Origin: Actinomycetes bacterium
GTDB taxonomy: Bacteria > Actinomycetota > Actinomycetes > Actinomycetales > Actinomycetaceae
Direction of reading: 5' to 3'
Assembly (NCBI GenBank): GCA_023426345.1
Contig: JAFAAX010000196.1
Location: 1 to 21,339 of the forward strand
Length of the DNA: 21,339 nucleotides
In this document: positions 7,305 to 15,262 of the stretch, piece by piece
Position numbering within the stretch: the stretch's first letter is position 1
How the letters are laid out: each line of letters begins with the position of its first letter
The notes under the pieces: model-generated
Told to the model about the DNA's origin: nothing
The model's database searches: none
What the model saw: the letters and a program-made list of their open reading frames with translations, nothing else
Position numbers and translations under genes: made by a program

Positions 7305-8954
7305 ATGGGCGTCGTCTCCACCGCCGAGCCGGAGTTCCTCATCGAAGGAGACTCCACGGGGATCCGCGGGCGCACGGCCATCATGCGGACGCGCAGCGGA
7401 CAGTTCCGCACCATCGCGGACACGCTGGAGTCGATCAGCACCGACGGGTGGACCGGACGCGCCGCCGACCGTTTCCGCGAGCGGTTCACCGCCGAGCCGG
7501 ACCGCTGGCGCGAGGCCGCCGCGGGATTCGACCAAGCGGCATCCGCCCTCGACACCTATGCGGACGCCCTCGACGCGGCGCGCGGAACGGCGTCGGACTG
7601 CAGGGCCGAGTACGAGCGCGGCCAGCAGGTGAGCGAGGACGCCCGCGCCCGCTATGACGCGGAGGTGCAAGCCGCCCGCCAGGAGCAACGGGGCTGGGAG
7701 GCCACCTACGGGCCCGGGACGTACACCCTCGCCGTCGTTCCTTTCACGGATCCGGGGGCGACGATCCGCTCGGCTGCGGTCGCCGCCTTCCACACGGCGG
7801 TCGACGCGCTCGACCAGGACGCGCAGCTGGCGGCGGACGCCATCCGGGGAAGCTGCCAGGGCGCGCCCGAGAAGCGCGGATGGCTGCGGACGGGGCTCGA
7901 GTTCGTCGGAGGCGTGTTTGTCGGTCTCGGCGAGGCGCTGTGGGACATCGTCCAGCTGGCCACGCCCCAGATGGCAGCCGTCGAGGTCCTCATGGATCTC
8001 GCCACGGGGCGCCTCACGCCGGAGGAGGCCGCCGCCAAGCTCAAGCTCCCCCTCGAGTCAGCGCAGGCGATGCTCGACGCCCTGATCGCCGATCCGCTGG
8101 AGTTCGGCAAGAGCCTGGGCAAGGGACTCCTCGACTGGGACACCTGGGCCGACGATCCGGCCCGCGCCATCGGGCACTTGGTCCCCGACGTGGTCGCCGC
8201 CGTCTTCACCGGCGGGGCGGGGACCGCCGCGACGAAGTCCGCCGGCCTGCTCGAGCGTCTCGGAACGAAGGCCGACGACCTCGTCGACGGCCTGCGGGCG
8301 CTGGACCGGGTCGACGACGTCGCCGACGGCGCCCGCGGCATCCGCCGCCTCGAGGGCATCGACGTCACCGACATCCCGCATGCGCCGGCCGACCTCGGGG
8401 GCGGCGCCCTCGGGCGTGAAGCCTGGGAGGCGTCGGTCGACTCGTGGGCCGACGGGGTGGTGGCCGCCCACCCGGAGTTGGCCCGCGGCGAGGTGAAGGG
8501 CCTCTACACCTACACGACGAACGAGGGCTACACCGCGATGAACGGCTTCCTGCGCAACGGGACGCCACTGGACGGGCCGATGCAGACCCATCTCGACGGC
8601 GCCGTCGATGGGCTCAACCGGCTGCCGAGGGTCGAGGACACGACGTACCGGGGGACGCGCCTGCCGCAGTCGGTGGTCGATGACATGCTGGAGATCAAGA
8701 CCTTCAGGGACGACGCGTTCCTCAGCTCCTCGTTCAAGCCCGACACGGCGGCGGATTTCGCGGCGGGCGGGAATCCCGCGAACCCGTCCGTCATCTTTGA
8801 GATCGAAGGGCGGACGGGCGTGGACGTGTCGCCGTTCTCCGCCTACGGGACAGGAGAGGCAGAAGTGCTGTTCAAACCGGGGACGCCATTCACCATCGGC
8901 AGCATGGAGCGGGACGCCTCGGGCGTCTGGCATGCCACGATGAGGGAGCAATGA
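7305..8954 (+). CDS. Type VII secretion polymorphic toxin with C-terminal ADP-ribosyltransferase domain
   Basis: A 549-residue protein; GGAGGG (7294-7299) precedes the ATG. Residues 1-100 form a WXG-like helical secretion domain (W49-T-G51 in a helix turn), followed by a coiled-coil-like stretch (about 100-130). Residues 190-310 hold Gly/Ala-rich hydrophobic segments and a D-W-D-T-W element typical of the pre-toxin region of such effectors. The C-terminus (about 370-549) is an R-S-E class ART: Arg in Y448-R449-G450, S474-S475-S476 for the STS motif, and E518-A-E520 for the ExE motif, followed by the usual V-L-F-K-P-G-T strand. In the exoenzyme/VIP2/iota group the ExE form goes with arginine-directed mono-ADP-ribosylation. 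All catalytic residues are present, so it is probably active. The next gene overlaps by 4 nt and is the natural immunity candidate. Target unknown. Confidence 0.85.
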   Translation: MGVVSTAEPEFLIEGDSTGIRGRTAIMRTRSGQFRTIADTLESISTDGWTGRAADRFRERFTAEPDRWREAAAGFDQAASALDTYADALDAARGTASDCRAEYERGQQVSEDARARYDAEVQAARQEQRGWEATYGPGTYTLAVVPFTDPGATIRSAAVAAFHTAVDALDQDAQLAADAIRGSCQGAPEKRGWLRTGLEFVGGVFVGLGEALWDIVQLATPQMAAVEVLMDLATGRLTPEEAAAKLKLPLESAQAMLDALIADPLEFGKSLGKGLLDWDTWADDPARAIGHLVPDVVAAVFTGGAGTAATKSAGLLERLGTKADDLVDGLRALDRVDDVADGARGIRRLEGIDVTDIPHAPADLGGGALGREAWEASVDSWADGVVAAHPELARGEVKGLYTYTTNEGYTAMNGFLRNGTPLDGPMQTHLDGAVDGLNRLPRVEDTTYRGTRLPQSVVDDMLEIKTFRDDAFLSSSFKPDTAADFAAGGNPANPSVIFEIEGRTGVDVSPFSAYGTGEAEVLFKPGTPFTIGSMERDASGVWHATMREQ

Positions 8955-9961
8955 TGAGTCCGCTCCAGCCGACCCATGTGGCGGTCAACGGCGTCGTTGA
9001 CGGACACCGGTTGTGGATCGAGGAAGAACCCTGGTGGACGAACATCCCGACCGCCGCCCTGCGCCCTGAGGACGGCATGCTCGACTGGGCCGCCCTGGCC
9101 GAGGACCAGCGGCAGGCCGTCCGCCGCGTCGACGCCGCCGTCCGGCGTGCCTGCGGCATCGTCGCGCCCCCGCCCCGGGTGCCCGCGCCGACGCCGGGAC
9201 GGCCGTGCCCGCAGGGATGGCGCATGAGCATCCGCACGCTCCGCGGTCTCCTCGAACGGGACGGGACGGTCACGTCCGTCGACGTCCTCGACAAGCACGA
9301 GGTCATCGGGACGGACCAGTACGCCCTCGCGCTGCGTGTCGGCGACGAACGATGGCTCGCCCGCCGACACGACGGACAGGCATGGACGCGCTCACGGCAG
9401 GCGGCCTATGCGTGGGTCCCCTCCGTCTGGGTCGGCATCGTCATGTGGCGCCACCCGGGGTATCTCGAGATGGGGCAGCCCGTCGAGCAACCCGGGACGG
9501 TCGTCTCGGCGCGGCTGCGGACCATCAGGGTCGACGACTGGCCCGATGACGAGCACCTCTTTGGCGCCCGTCCCGGAGCCGGCCCCGACCCGCAGGTCCA
9601 CACCCCCGTTGTCTGGGACGGCGCCTCCCTGTGGTGGAGCTCCGACCGGAGCCTCCACGGCCCTCACCCCCGATGGTGGGAAGGCGTGTTCCCCGCCGGC
9701 GGCGACGGCCGCGCCGACATCGACGCGATGACCGACGCGGAGACCGCCGCCTACCGCGCCGTCGAGGTGTACAGAGGCCGCATCCGGTTCTGGGACGACC
9801 CCGTCGGGCGCGTGTCCCGGTCCCGCGAGCGCCGATGGCGCTCGCCCATCGGCCCGGCATGGCCCGGCGAGGACGCCCCCGGCGGATACTGGGACCGCGC
9901 GCGCCGAGCCGATGCCGCCGAATCCGGCGGCTCCGACGCCCGTTCCCAGGAGGACTCATGA
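8951..9961 (+). CDS. Trp-rich protein of unknown family, candidate immunity protein
   Basis: A 336-residue protein that I do not recognise. It overlaps the toxin stop by 4 nt; the start could equally be the second ATG at 8954, which is better spaced from GAGGGAG (8942-8948). There is no signal peptide or membrane segment, so a cytoplasmic product is expected. It carries about 20 Trp (around 6 percent), including W-W pairs near 28-29 and in the last third. Proline-rich linkers lie near 70-90, and the tail is basic, then acidic. It shows no DraG-type ADP-ribosylhydrolase motifs of the kind seen in the Tri1 immunity protein. Position directly after an ART toxin favours an immunity role by binding, but the length is large for that. 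It also overlaps the following ART-like gene by 4 nt. Confidence 0.6.
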   Translation: MMSPLQPTHVAVNGVVDGHRLWIEEEPWWTNIPTAALRPEDGMLDWAALAEDQRQAVRRVDAAVRRACGIVAPPPRVPAPTPGRPCPQGWRMSIRTLRGLLERDGTVTSVDVLDKHEVIGTDQYALALRVGDERWLARRHDGQAWTRSRQAAYAWVPSVWVGIVMWRHPGYLEMGQPVEQPGTVVSARLRTIRVDDWPDDEHLFGARPGAGPDPQVHTPVVWDGASLWWSSDRSLHGPHPRWWEGVFPAGGDGRADIDAMTDAETAAYRAVEVYRGRIRFWDDPVGRVSRSRERRWRSPIGPAWPGEDAPGGYWDRARRADAAESGGSDARSQEDS

Positions 9962-10464
9962 CCGCACCCGGCGCGACGGGCCCCTCCCCCCTCGACGACT
10001 TCCTCCGCGCTCTGGCGAAGCTGCCGCCCGCCCCGGGCATCGCCTTCCGGGGATGGGCGCACCCGCTCGGGCTGCCCGCGCACACCGTGGTCACGCGCCT
10101 CATCACCGCGACCAGCGCCGACCTCACCGTCGCGACGGCCGGGTGGAGCGCCCCCGCGCTCGGCATCGTCGTGGGACGCACGGGCCGCGACGTCACGCCG
10201 TTCTCGGCGCTGCGCGAGGCCCAGGAGATCGTCTACGCCCCGGGGACCATGCTGCGCGCCCATCCGGGCCGGGTCGTCGCGGGGCTGCCCGCGCGCGTCT
10301 ACGAGGAGCTCGTCGTCGGCGACGGACAGGTCCGCGGCATGGGGATCGACCCGGATGAGGTGTACGCCCTCGTCGAGGGCCTCGTCGCCGAGGCGGCGGG
10401 GGCCTCCCTCCCTCCGGCCATCGACCCGGGGTATTGCGCCCGTTTCCTGGACCCCCTCGAGTAG
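9958..10464 (+). CDS. Stand-alone ADP-ribosyltransferase-like protein with altered motifs
   Basis: A 168-residue protein with AGGAGG upstream; its ATG overlaps the preceding stop by 4 nt. It aligns by eye with the end of the toxin at 7305: L-A-K-L-P (toxin L-N-R-L-P), F30-R31-G32 (toxin Y-R-G), L-I-T-A-T-S (toxin F-L-S-S-S-F), and G-R-T-G-R-D-V-T-P-F-S-A followed by E90-I-V-Y-A-P-G-T (toxin G-R-T-G-V-D-V-S-P-F-S-A, E-V-L-F-K-P-G-T). The Arg and final Glu are kept. The STS motif reads T-A-T, and the residue two before the final Glu is Ala (A88-Q-E90). It has no secretion domain. It could be a weak or inactive ART, an immunity-type decoy, or an orphan toxin tip. ART relationship is likely; function is open. 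Confidence 0.6.
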   Translation: MTAPGATGPSPLDDFLRALAKLPPAPGIAFRGWAHPLGLPAHTVVTRLITATSADLTVATAGWSAPALGIVVGRTGRDVTPFSALREAQEIVYAPGTMLRAHPGRVVAGLPARVYEELVVGDGQVRGMGIDPDEVYALVEGLVAEAAGASLPPAIDPGYCARFLDPLE

Positions 10465-10475
10465 GCGCCGACGGC

Positions 10476-10517
10476 GGAGGCCGCGGTCAGCCGACCGACT
10501 GCTGCTCTGCGGCCTCC
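10476..10517. terminator. Nested inverted repeats between convergent operons, candidate two-way terminator
   Basis: GGAGGCCGC (10476-10484) is complementary to GCGGCCTCC (10509-10517). Inside it, CGGTC (10484-10488) pairs with GACCG (10493-10497) around a four-base loop. The structure spans the 22-nt gap between the convergent stop codons at 10464 and 10487 and the last codons of the glycosidase gene. No T tract follows on either strand, so a rho-independent terminator is only possible. Confidence 0.35.
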
Positions 10518-12154
10518 CGCACCGCCAGATCGATGTAGAGCGCCGCCGACCACCCGAAACTGGTGGTCGCCGCGGGGCAGCGAGCGCCCGACCGCGCGGA
10601 GGCGTATTCGACCGGGCCGCCCGCGGCTTCGACGAGGTCCAACGTCCGTCGGCGGAGGTCTGCTGCCTCATGCGCGCGCCCACAGGACTCCAGCCCCTCC
10701 GCGACCAAGTAGTTCGTGTCCACCCAGACGGGACCGCGCCACATGGTCTGCTCCCGGAACACCTGCTCGTCCATGGACACCGTCGGCAGCGGCCAGGGCG
10801 CGCCGAACCGTCTGGTGTCGTGAATATCGTCGACGATCGCGGCGATCTGCTCCCCGCCGATCCCTCCCGCGAAACAGGCGACGAGCGAGAGGATCGTGCG
10901 AGGCAGCGGGCGGCCCGAGGCGCCCGCCGGGGCGAACATCCGTCGCCGAGGATCCCAGAGCCGCTCGAGCGCGCTTCGGACGGTCGCTTCCCGCCACACA
11001 GGATCGTCCGCCGGAGAGACCGTCACGCCCGACTCGACGGGGTGGCCCGCACTCTCCGAGGTCGTCCGCCACCGCGCAAGCACGCGTTCCTGCACGGCCA
11101 GATAGGCGGGGAGATCCGGAGTCCGGACCGGGAGATCCTTGTCGAAGACAGGGGAGTCGTCGAGCCCCGATGAATACGGATGGAGGTACACGGGGCATCC
11201 GTCGCGCATGTTCTCTGATCGGAACCACCATGCCTGGCTGGCGCAGAGCACCGGGTACCACGCCGCCATTCTGTCGAGACGCTCGTCCGCGTCGAGGGCC
11301 ATGAGGACTTTGTCCGCCGCCCATGCCGACAGTGGAGGTTTGGTGAGCGGCACGACTTTCCCTCGGAGTTCGGGCGATCCCGATGCTTCGAGGGCGGCGA
11401 GGTCGCCGGGCGGCAAGTCCCGGCTCGATGTGAGGACACCGCCATCGTGGATGACATCGGGCAACTGCCCGTCCGGTCCGGGCGTGAAGGCGATCTCGAG
11501 CTGGCGGACGGCCAATTCAGGATCCCCATGGCGCAGTCCCACCGCGATGAAGTACGCATCCCACTGCCACAGCGCCATGTATCCCCGCATCGAGGGGACC
11601 ACGACGTTCTCGCGGGGCAGGCCCCCACCGAGCGGATTGCGCATACGGATGATGTTCGACCCGAGAACCCACCAGCACTGCCGTGCCATCTCCTGCCGTC
11701 GCGCGGCTGTGGCGGGCACACGCCCCATCCATTCCTCGACGACGCGGTCGGCGGCCCGCGCGAACCCGGCATCGTCCAGGGCCGAAGGGCGGCTGCCTGC
11801 GCCGAGCAGGAGGAGACGATGCTCCCCCTGCGATCTCTCGACGCCGGGCGCCGTCCCGGTGACGACGCTCGACGTGTCCGACCCCCACGTGAGGCGGACT
11901 TCCTCATCGAGAATGACGATCCGCACCCCACCGACGCGGACATGGCCTCCCGCTGCGACGACGCCCCCGACCGCGCGTGCTCCGAGCCGGAGCGAGACGG
12001 CGACGCACTCGTCAAGGGGCGTCTCATAGCGCACATGGAGGATCTGAAGGACGTCTCCCACGCGTCGCACGAGGAAGCGGGATCCGGGCACAGTGAACGG
12101 CACCTCGAACAGGTCCACGAAATCCAGGGCCACCGGGACGCTGACCATTCTCAC
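10487..12154 (-). CDS. GH63/mannosylglycerate hydrolase-like glycoside hydrolase
   Basis: A 555-residue protein from a GTG at 12154 that overlaps the upstream permease stop by 4 nt; an ATG at 12148 is an alternative. There is no signal peptide, so it acts in the cytoplasm. Residues about 1-130 form a beta-sandwich-like part. The remainder fits the (alpha/alpha)6 barrel of GH63 and mannosylglycerate hydrolase-like enzymes: W-Q-W-D-A-Y-F with D199 as likely general acid, M-W-R-G-P-V-W-V-D-T-N-Y-L near 472-484, V-E-Y with E516 as likely base, and the closing F-G-W-S-A-A-L-Y. This family hydrolyses alpha-gluco- or alpha-mannosidic bonds. It is the last gene of the sugar operon, so it probably works on an oligosaccharide imported by the adjacent ABC system. 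The exact substrate cannot be told. Confidence 0.8.
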   Translation of the reverse strand: MRMVSVPVALDFVDLFEVPFTVPGSRFLVRRVGDVLQILHVRYETPLDECVAVSLRLGARAVGGVVAAGGHVRVGGVRIVILDEEVRLTWGSDTSSVVTGTAPGVERSQGEHRLLLLGAGSRPSALDDAGFARAADRVVEEWMGRVPATAARRQEMARQCWWVLGSNIIRMRNPLGGGLPRENVVVPSMRGYMALWQWDAYFIAVGLRHGDPELAVRQLEIAFTPGPDGQLPDVIHDGGVLTSSRDLPPGDLAALEASGSPELRGKVVPLTKPPLSAWAADKVLMALDADERLDRMAAWYPVLCASQAWWFRSENMRDGCPVYLHPYSSGLDDSPVFDKDLPVRTPDLPAYLAVQERVLARWRTTSESAGHPVESGVTVSPADDPVWREATVRSALERLWDPRRRMFAPAGASGRPLPRTILSLVACFAGGIGGEQIAAIVDDIHDTRRFGAPWPLPTVSMDEQVFREQTMWRGPVWVDTNYLVAEGLESCGRAHEAADLRRRTLDLVEAAGGPVEYASARSGARCPAATTSFGWSAALYIDLAVREAAEQQSVG

Positions 12155-13008
12155 CGGCCTCCCATCCCGGACGTCGCCAGACTGGACATGATCTGCCGCT
12201 GTCCGACGACGAAGGCGATGAGCATGGGGATGGTGGACAGACTGGTCGCCGCCATGATGAGCCCGTAGTTGACGCCGCCGAACTGCCCCTGGAATTGAGA
12301 GAGGAGGAGAGGCACCGTGAACAGCTCGGTCCTGTTGAGCAGAATGAGCGGGAGCAGGAAGTTGTTCCAGGCGTCCAAGGCGACGATGATCCCCAGGGCG
12401 CCCAGGCCAGGACGGATGAGGGGGACGATCACCGAGAAGAACGTCCGCAGCCGGGAGGCGCCGTCGAGCATGGCCGCCTCCTCCAGCTCACGCGGGAGGG
12501 ACAGGATAAACTGCCTCGCCAAGAAGATGCCGAACGGATTGACCAGCATCCCAGGGATGATGAGCGACAGGTGGGAGTCCACCCATCCGAGCTTGCTCAT
12601 CAGGATGTAGAACGGCACCAGCGTCACCTGCTTCGGGATCATCTGGCACACAAGGACGACGGCGAAGAGGATCTTGGTCCCCGGGAACGGGATGCGCGCG
12701 AACGCGTACCCGGCCATGGACGTCGTCACGAGGGCTCCTGCGACGATCAGCACCGTGATGTAGATCGAGTTCCCGTAGGCGCGGGCGAACGGCAGAGCGT
12801 CCCAGGCCTGGACGAAGTTGTCAACCGTCCAGGGGCTCGGGAGGACGCTGAGCGGGCGCGTGAGCAGTTGCGGCAGGGTCTTGAAGGAGGACAGCGTCAT
12901 CCATACGAATGGGGCGAACATGGCGACCGCGGCCACCGCCAACACGGCGTGGACTGCCAAGCGGCCCGGTGCGAACGGGCGCCGCGGGGACCGGGACTCA
13001 GTTGTCAT
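12151..13008 (-). CDS. Carbohydrate ABC transporter permease, MalG type
   Basis: A 285-residue inner-membrane protein with six predicted membrane segments, the first at about 17-37 after a basic N-terminus. The cytoplasmic EAA loop is clear at about 177-201 (E-E-A-A-M-L-D-G-A-S...P-L-I-R-P-G), the contact site for the ABC ATPase. The ATG at 13008 lies inside the end of the MalF-type gene (11-nt overlap), and its stop overlaps the glycosidase start by 4 nt. With the MalF-type partner it should form the membrane channel for a sugar delivered by the lipoprotein encoded at 13958-15262. Family assignment (CUT1 type) is secure; the sugar is unknown. Confidence 0.95.
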   Translation of the reverse strand: MTTESRSPRRPFAPGRLAVHAVLAVAAVAMFAPFVWMTLSSFKTLPQLLTRPLSVLPSPWTVDNFVQAWDALPFARAYGNSIYITVLIVAGALVTTSMAGYAFARIPFPGTKILFAVVLVCQMIPKQVTLVPFYILMSKLGWVDSHLSLIIPGMLVNPFGIFLARQFILSLPRELEEAAMLDGASRLRTFFSVIVPLIRPGLGALGIIVALDAWNNFLLPLILLNRTELFTVPLLLSQFQGQFGGVNYGLIMAATSLSTIPMLIAFVVGQRQIMSSLATSGMGGR

Positions 13009-13942
13009 AGTGAACGAACCTCTTCTCCATGCCGAACTGGAAGACGGTGATCAACGCGGACAGGATCAGCAAGAAGATCGCCGCCGCCGATGACATCCCC
13101 AGCTGCGCCTTCCGGAAACCCAGGTCGTAGATGTGATAGACGATCGTCCGGGTGGCGTTGTCCGGTCCAGCGTTCTTCACGAGGACGAACACGAGGTCGA
13201 AGGTCTGCAAGGACGAGATGAATGCGATGACCGACTGGAAGAAGATCGTCGGCGACAACATCGGCAGGATGACGGAGAAGAAGGTGCGGGTGGTGCCGGC
13301 GCCGTCAATGGAGGCCGCCTCGAGCACCGACGGATTGACGTTCTGGAGGCCCGCCTGGAAGATCACGACGTTGAGGCCGAGCGAGGACCAGATGGTGACC
13401 GCGCACACCGCGAGGAGCGCGAGATGCGGGTCGTTCAGCCAATCCGGCGGATCAGTCCTCAACACCTTTGCCACCACGGTGGACAAGAGTCCGTCCGTCC
13501 GCAAGAGCTGTTGCCAGATCAGGGCCACGGCGACGGAGCTGGTGACGACCGGCGCGAAGAGCATGACCATGTAGACCGTGCGGGACCGGACCCTGTTGAG
13601 CATCACCGCGATGACGATGGCGAGGAACAGGCCCACGGGCACCGTCACCGCGGCGATGATCAGCGTGTTGAGCACGGCACGGCCGAAAAGGGGATCGGTG
13701 ATCTCCGCGATGAGGTTGTCGAAGCCGACGAAGGTCATCGGTCCCAGCCCGTTCCAGTCGAAGAAGGCAAGAACCAGGCTAAATGCGAACGGCACCAGGG
13801 TGAAGAGGAGAATCCCCGCTCCCTGGGGGGCCAGGAAGAATGCCGCCCACCACCGGTCCCGGCGCTTCCAGAGCGGCACCGGATTCCTCTCGGCTTGCTC
13901 CGGCTTGACGGCGCCCCTGGGGGGCGATGCGACGGCACTCAT
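12998..13942 (-). CDS. Sugar ABC transporter permease, MalF/UgpA type
   Basis: A 314-residue membrane protein with a cytoplasmic N-terminus of about 33 residues and six membrane segments (first at about 34-60). The EAA loop is at about 208-231 (E-A-A-S-I-D-G-A-G...L-P-M-L-S-P). The ATG at 13942 has an AGGGGGCGG-like site upstream and follows the binding-protein stop by 15 nt, the only true gap in the operon. It ends 11 nt inside the next permease gene. It pairs with the MalG-type permease to form a CUT1-class importer. No ATP-binding subunit is encoded nearby, so the complex must borrow an ATPase, as with MsiK/MsmK systems in other Gram-positive bacteria. Confidence 0.95.
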   Translation of the reverse strand: MSAVASPPRGAVKPEQAERNPVPLWKRRDRWWAAFFLAPQGAGILLFTLVPFAFSLVLAFFDWNGLGPMTFVGFDNLIAEITDPLFGRAVLNTLIIAAVTVPVGLFLAIVIAVMLNRVRSRTVYMVMLFAPVVTSSVAVALIWQQLLRTDGLLSTVVAKVLRTDPPDWLNDPHLALLAVCAVTIWSSLGLNVVIFQAGLQNVNPSVLEAASIDGAGTTRTFFSVILPMLSPTIFFQSVIAFISSLQTFDLVFVLVKNAGPDNATRTIVYHIYDLGFRKAQLGMSSAAAIFLLILSALITVFQFGMEKRFVHYDN

Positions 13943-13957
13943 TGATGGCCGCCCCCT

Positions 13958-15262
13958 TTACTCGGTCTTCTCGGACACCAGGGACGCCGTGTCGTCCAGA
14001 GCCTTCTGGGCTGTCGTCTTGCCCTGGTAGAGCGGGAGCATGATGTCGTTGGAGATACTGTTGGACAGGTCGGGCACCGCGGCTTCCGTCGGGAAGTTCG
14101 CGAATCCCTTGTTCCTCATCTCGATGAGCGAGGCGACATTCGCCGGCTTCTTCGAGTCCGTGACGATGTTGTCGATGCCGTTGATGGAGGGCAGGGCGTT
14201 GCCGCTGTCTTTGAGGCGCAGTGTCTGGCCTTCTTGGGAAAGGAATTCCTCGAAGAACGTGTAAGCCGCGTCGGGCGCCTCCGTGTCCTTGTTGATCGCC
14301 AGGAAGCTCGAGGCGACTCCGGACGGCGCCTCCGTGCCGTCAGGGGTCGGCCAACGCACGACGTCGTAGTCATCCGTCGAGAGGCCGGCGCCCTCGATCG
14401 TCGCCACGGTGTAACGGCCCTGGACGAGAAACCCGAGCTTGTGGGTGACGAAGAGCGTGTCGGAGTCTGATCCCGACGGCAAGGTGTCGGCCACGACCAG
14501 GGAACCATCTGTGAACTTGTCGGCCCACTTCTGCAGGGCAGAGACGCTCGTGGCATCCGTGTTGGCCACGTACGCGCCCGAGTCGTCGTACACCGTGCCG
14601 CCTTGGCTGACGAGGATCGAGTCCGTTGTGGACCAGTAGTTCCAGAACGCCGCGCCGTCGAGGCCGGCGGCCTTCAGCTTGTCGACCATCTGGAAGAAGG
14701 CGTCCGTCGTCCACTCGTCCTGGCTGGCCAGCGTGGACGGATCATCTGTGATGCCGGCAGCCTTCAGGGCCTCCTTGTCATACCAGAAGGCATCGGGGTT
14801 GACGTCGTTGGGAAGCCCATAGAGCTTCCCGTCCTTCTGGGCGATGCGATAGATGTCCTCGTTGAAGTCGGAGGCCGAGATCAGCGAACCCTCAGAGGCC
14901 AGGTTGTCGTCAAGCGGGGCGAGCACGCCATTGGCGACCATGGAGGCGATGTTGTCGTCTCCGACGTAGAAGACGTCGGGCGCTGTGTGCGACGTCAGCT
15001 GCGTCGTGAGCTTCGAGTTGTAGTCTGAATAGGACGCCACGGGTTGGAAGTTCACTGTGATATCGGGGTGCTTGGCCTCGAAGTCCTTGTCGAACTGCTC
15101 GAAGATCTTCAGTTCGTCTGGCGTTCCCCAGGTCGACCATGTGATGGTCTGCTTCCCGCCGGACTGCGAGGCGCCTGAGCCCGACGAGCACGCGCCGAGG
15201 CTGACGGCAGCCAGGGCGGACACCACAACGGCCGCGACGGCCGTCTGCGAGGTTCTCCTCAT
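13958..15262 (-). CDS. Extracellular sugar-binding lipoprotein of an ABC importer
   Basis: A 434-residue protein with a lipoprotein signal: two Arg, a hydrophobic core (8-20) and lipobox L-G-A-C with Cys25 as the acylation site. A Ser/Gly linker follows. The mature part begins with I-T-W-S-T-W-G-T, typical of family 1 solute-binding proteins, and carries W-Y-D-K-E-A-L-K-A-A-G and several Trp/Tyr-rich segments expected in sugar pockets. The length is normal for the family. The ATG at 15262 overlaps the stop of the upstream EamA gene by 4 nt, with an AGGAGA-type site before it. It should capture the substrate outside the membrane and pass it to the two permeases downstream. Ligand not deducible; co-encoded beta-galactosidase and GH63-like enzyme point to an oligosaccharide. 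Confidence 0.95.
   Translation of the reverse strand: MRRTSQTAVAAVVVSALAAVSLGACSSGSGASQSGGKQTITWSTWGTPDELKIFEQFDKDFEAKHPDITVNFQPVASYSDYNSKLTTQLTSHTAPDVFYVGDDNIASMVANGVLAPLDDNLASEGSLISASDFNEDIYRIAQKDGKLYGLPNDVNPDAFWYDKEALKAAGITDDPSTLASQDEWTTDAFFQMVDKLKAAGLDGAAFWNYWSTTDSILVSQGGTVYDDSGAYVANTDATSVSALQKWADKFTDGSLVVADTLPSGSDSDTLFVTHKLGFLVQGRYTVATIEGAGLSTDDYDVVRWPTPDGTEAPSGVASSFLAINKDTEAPDAAYTFFEEFLSQEGQTLRLKDSGNALPSINGIDNIVTDSKKPANVASLIEMRNKGFANFPTEAAVPDLSNSISNDIMLPLYQGKTTAQKALDDTASLVSEKTE

Noticed and set aside
8951..9961. DraG-type ADP-ribosylhydrolase immunity protein
   Set aside because: Size and position would fit, but I see no Asp-rich metal-binding motifs of that family in the translation.
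12295..13945. Long plus-strand open frames opposite the permease genes
   Set aside because: They translate to Arg/Glu/His-rich sequences with no family pattern, opposite clear ABC permeases with EAA loops.
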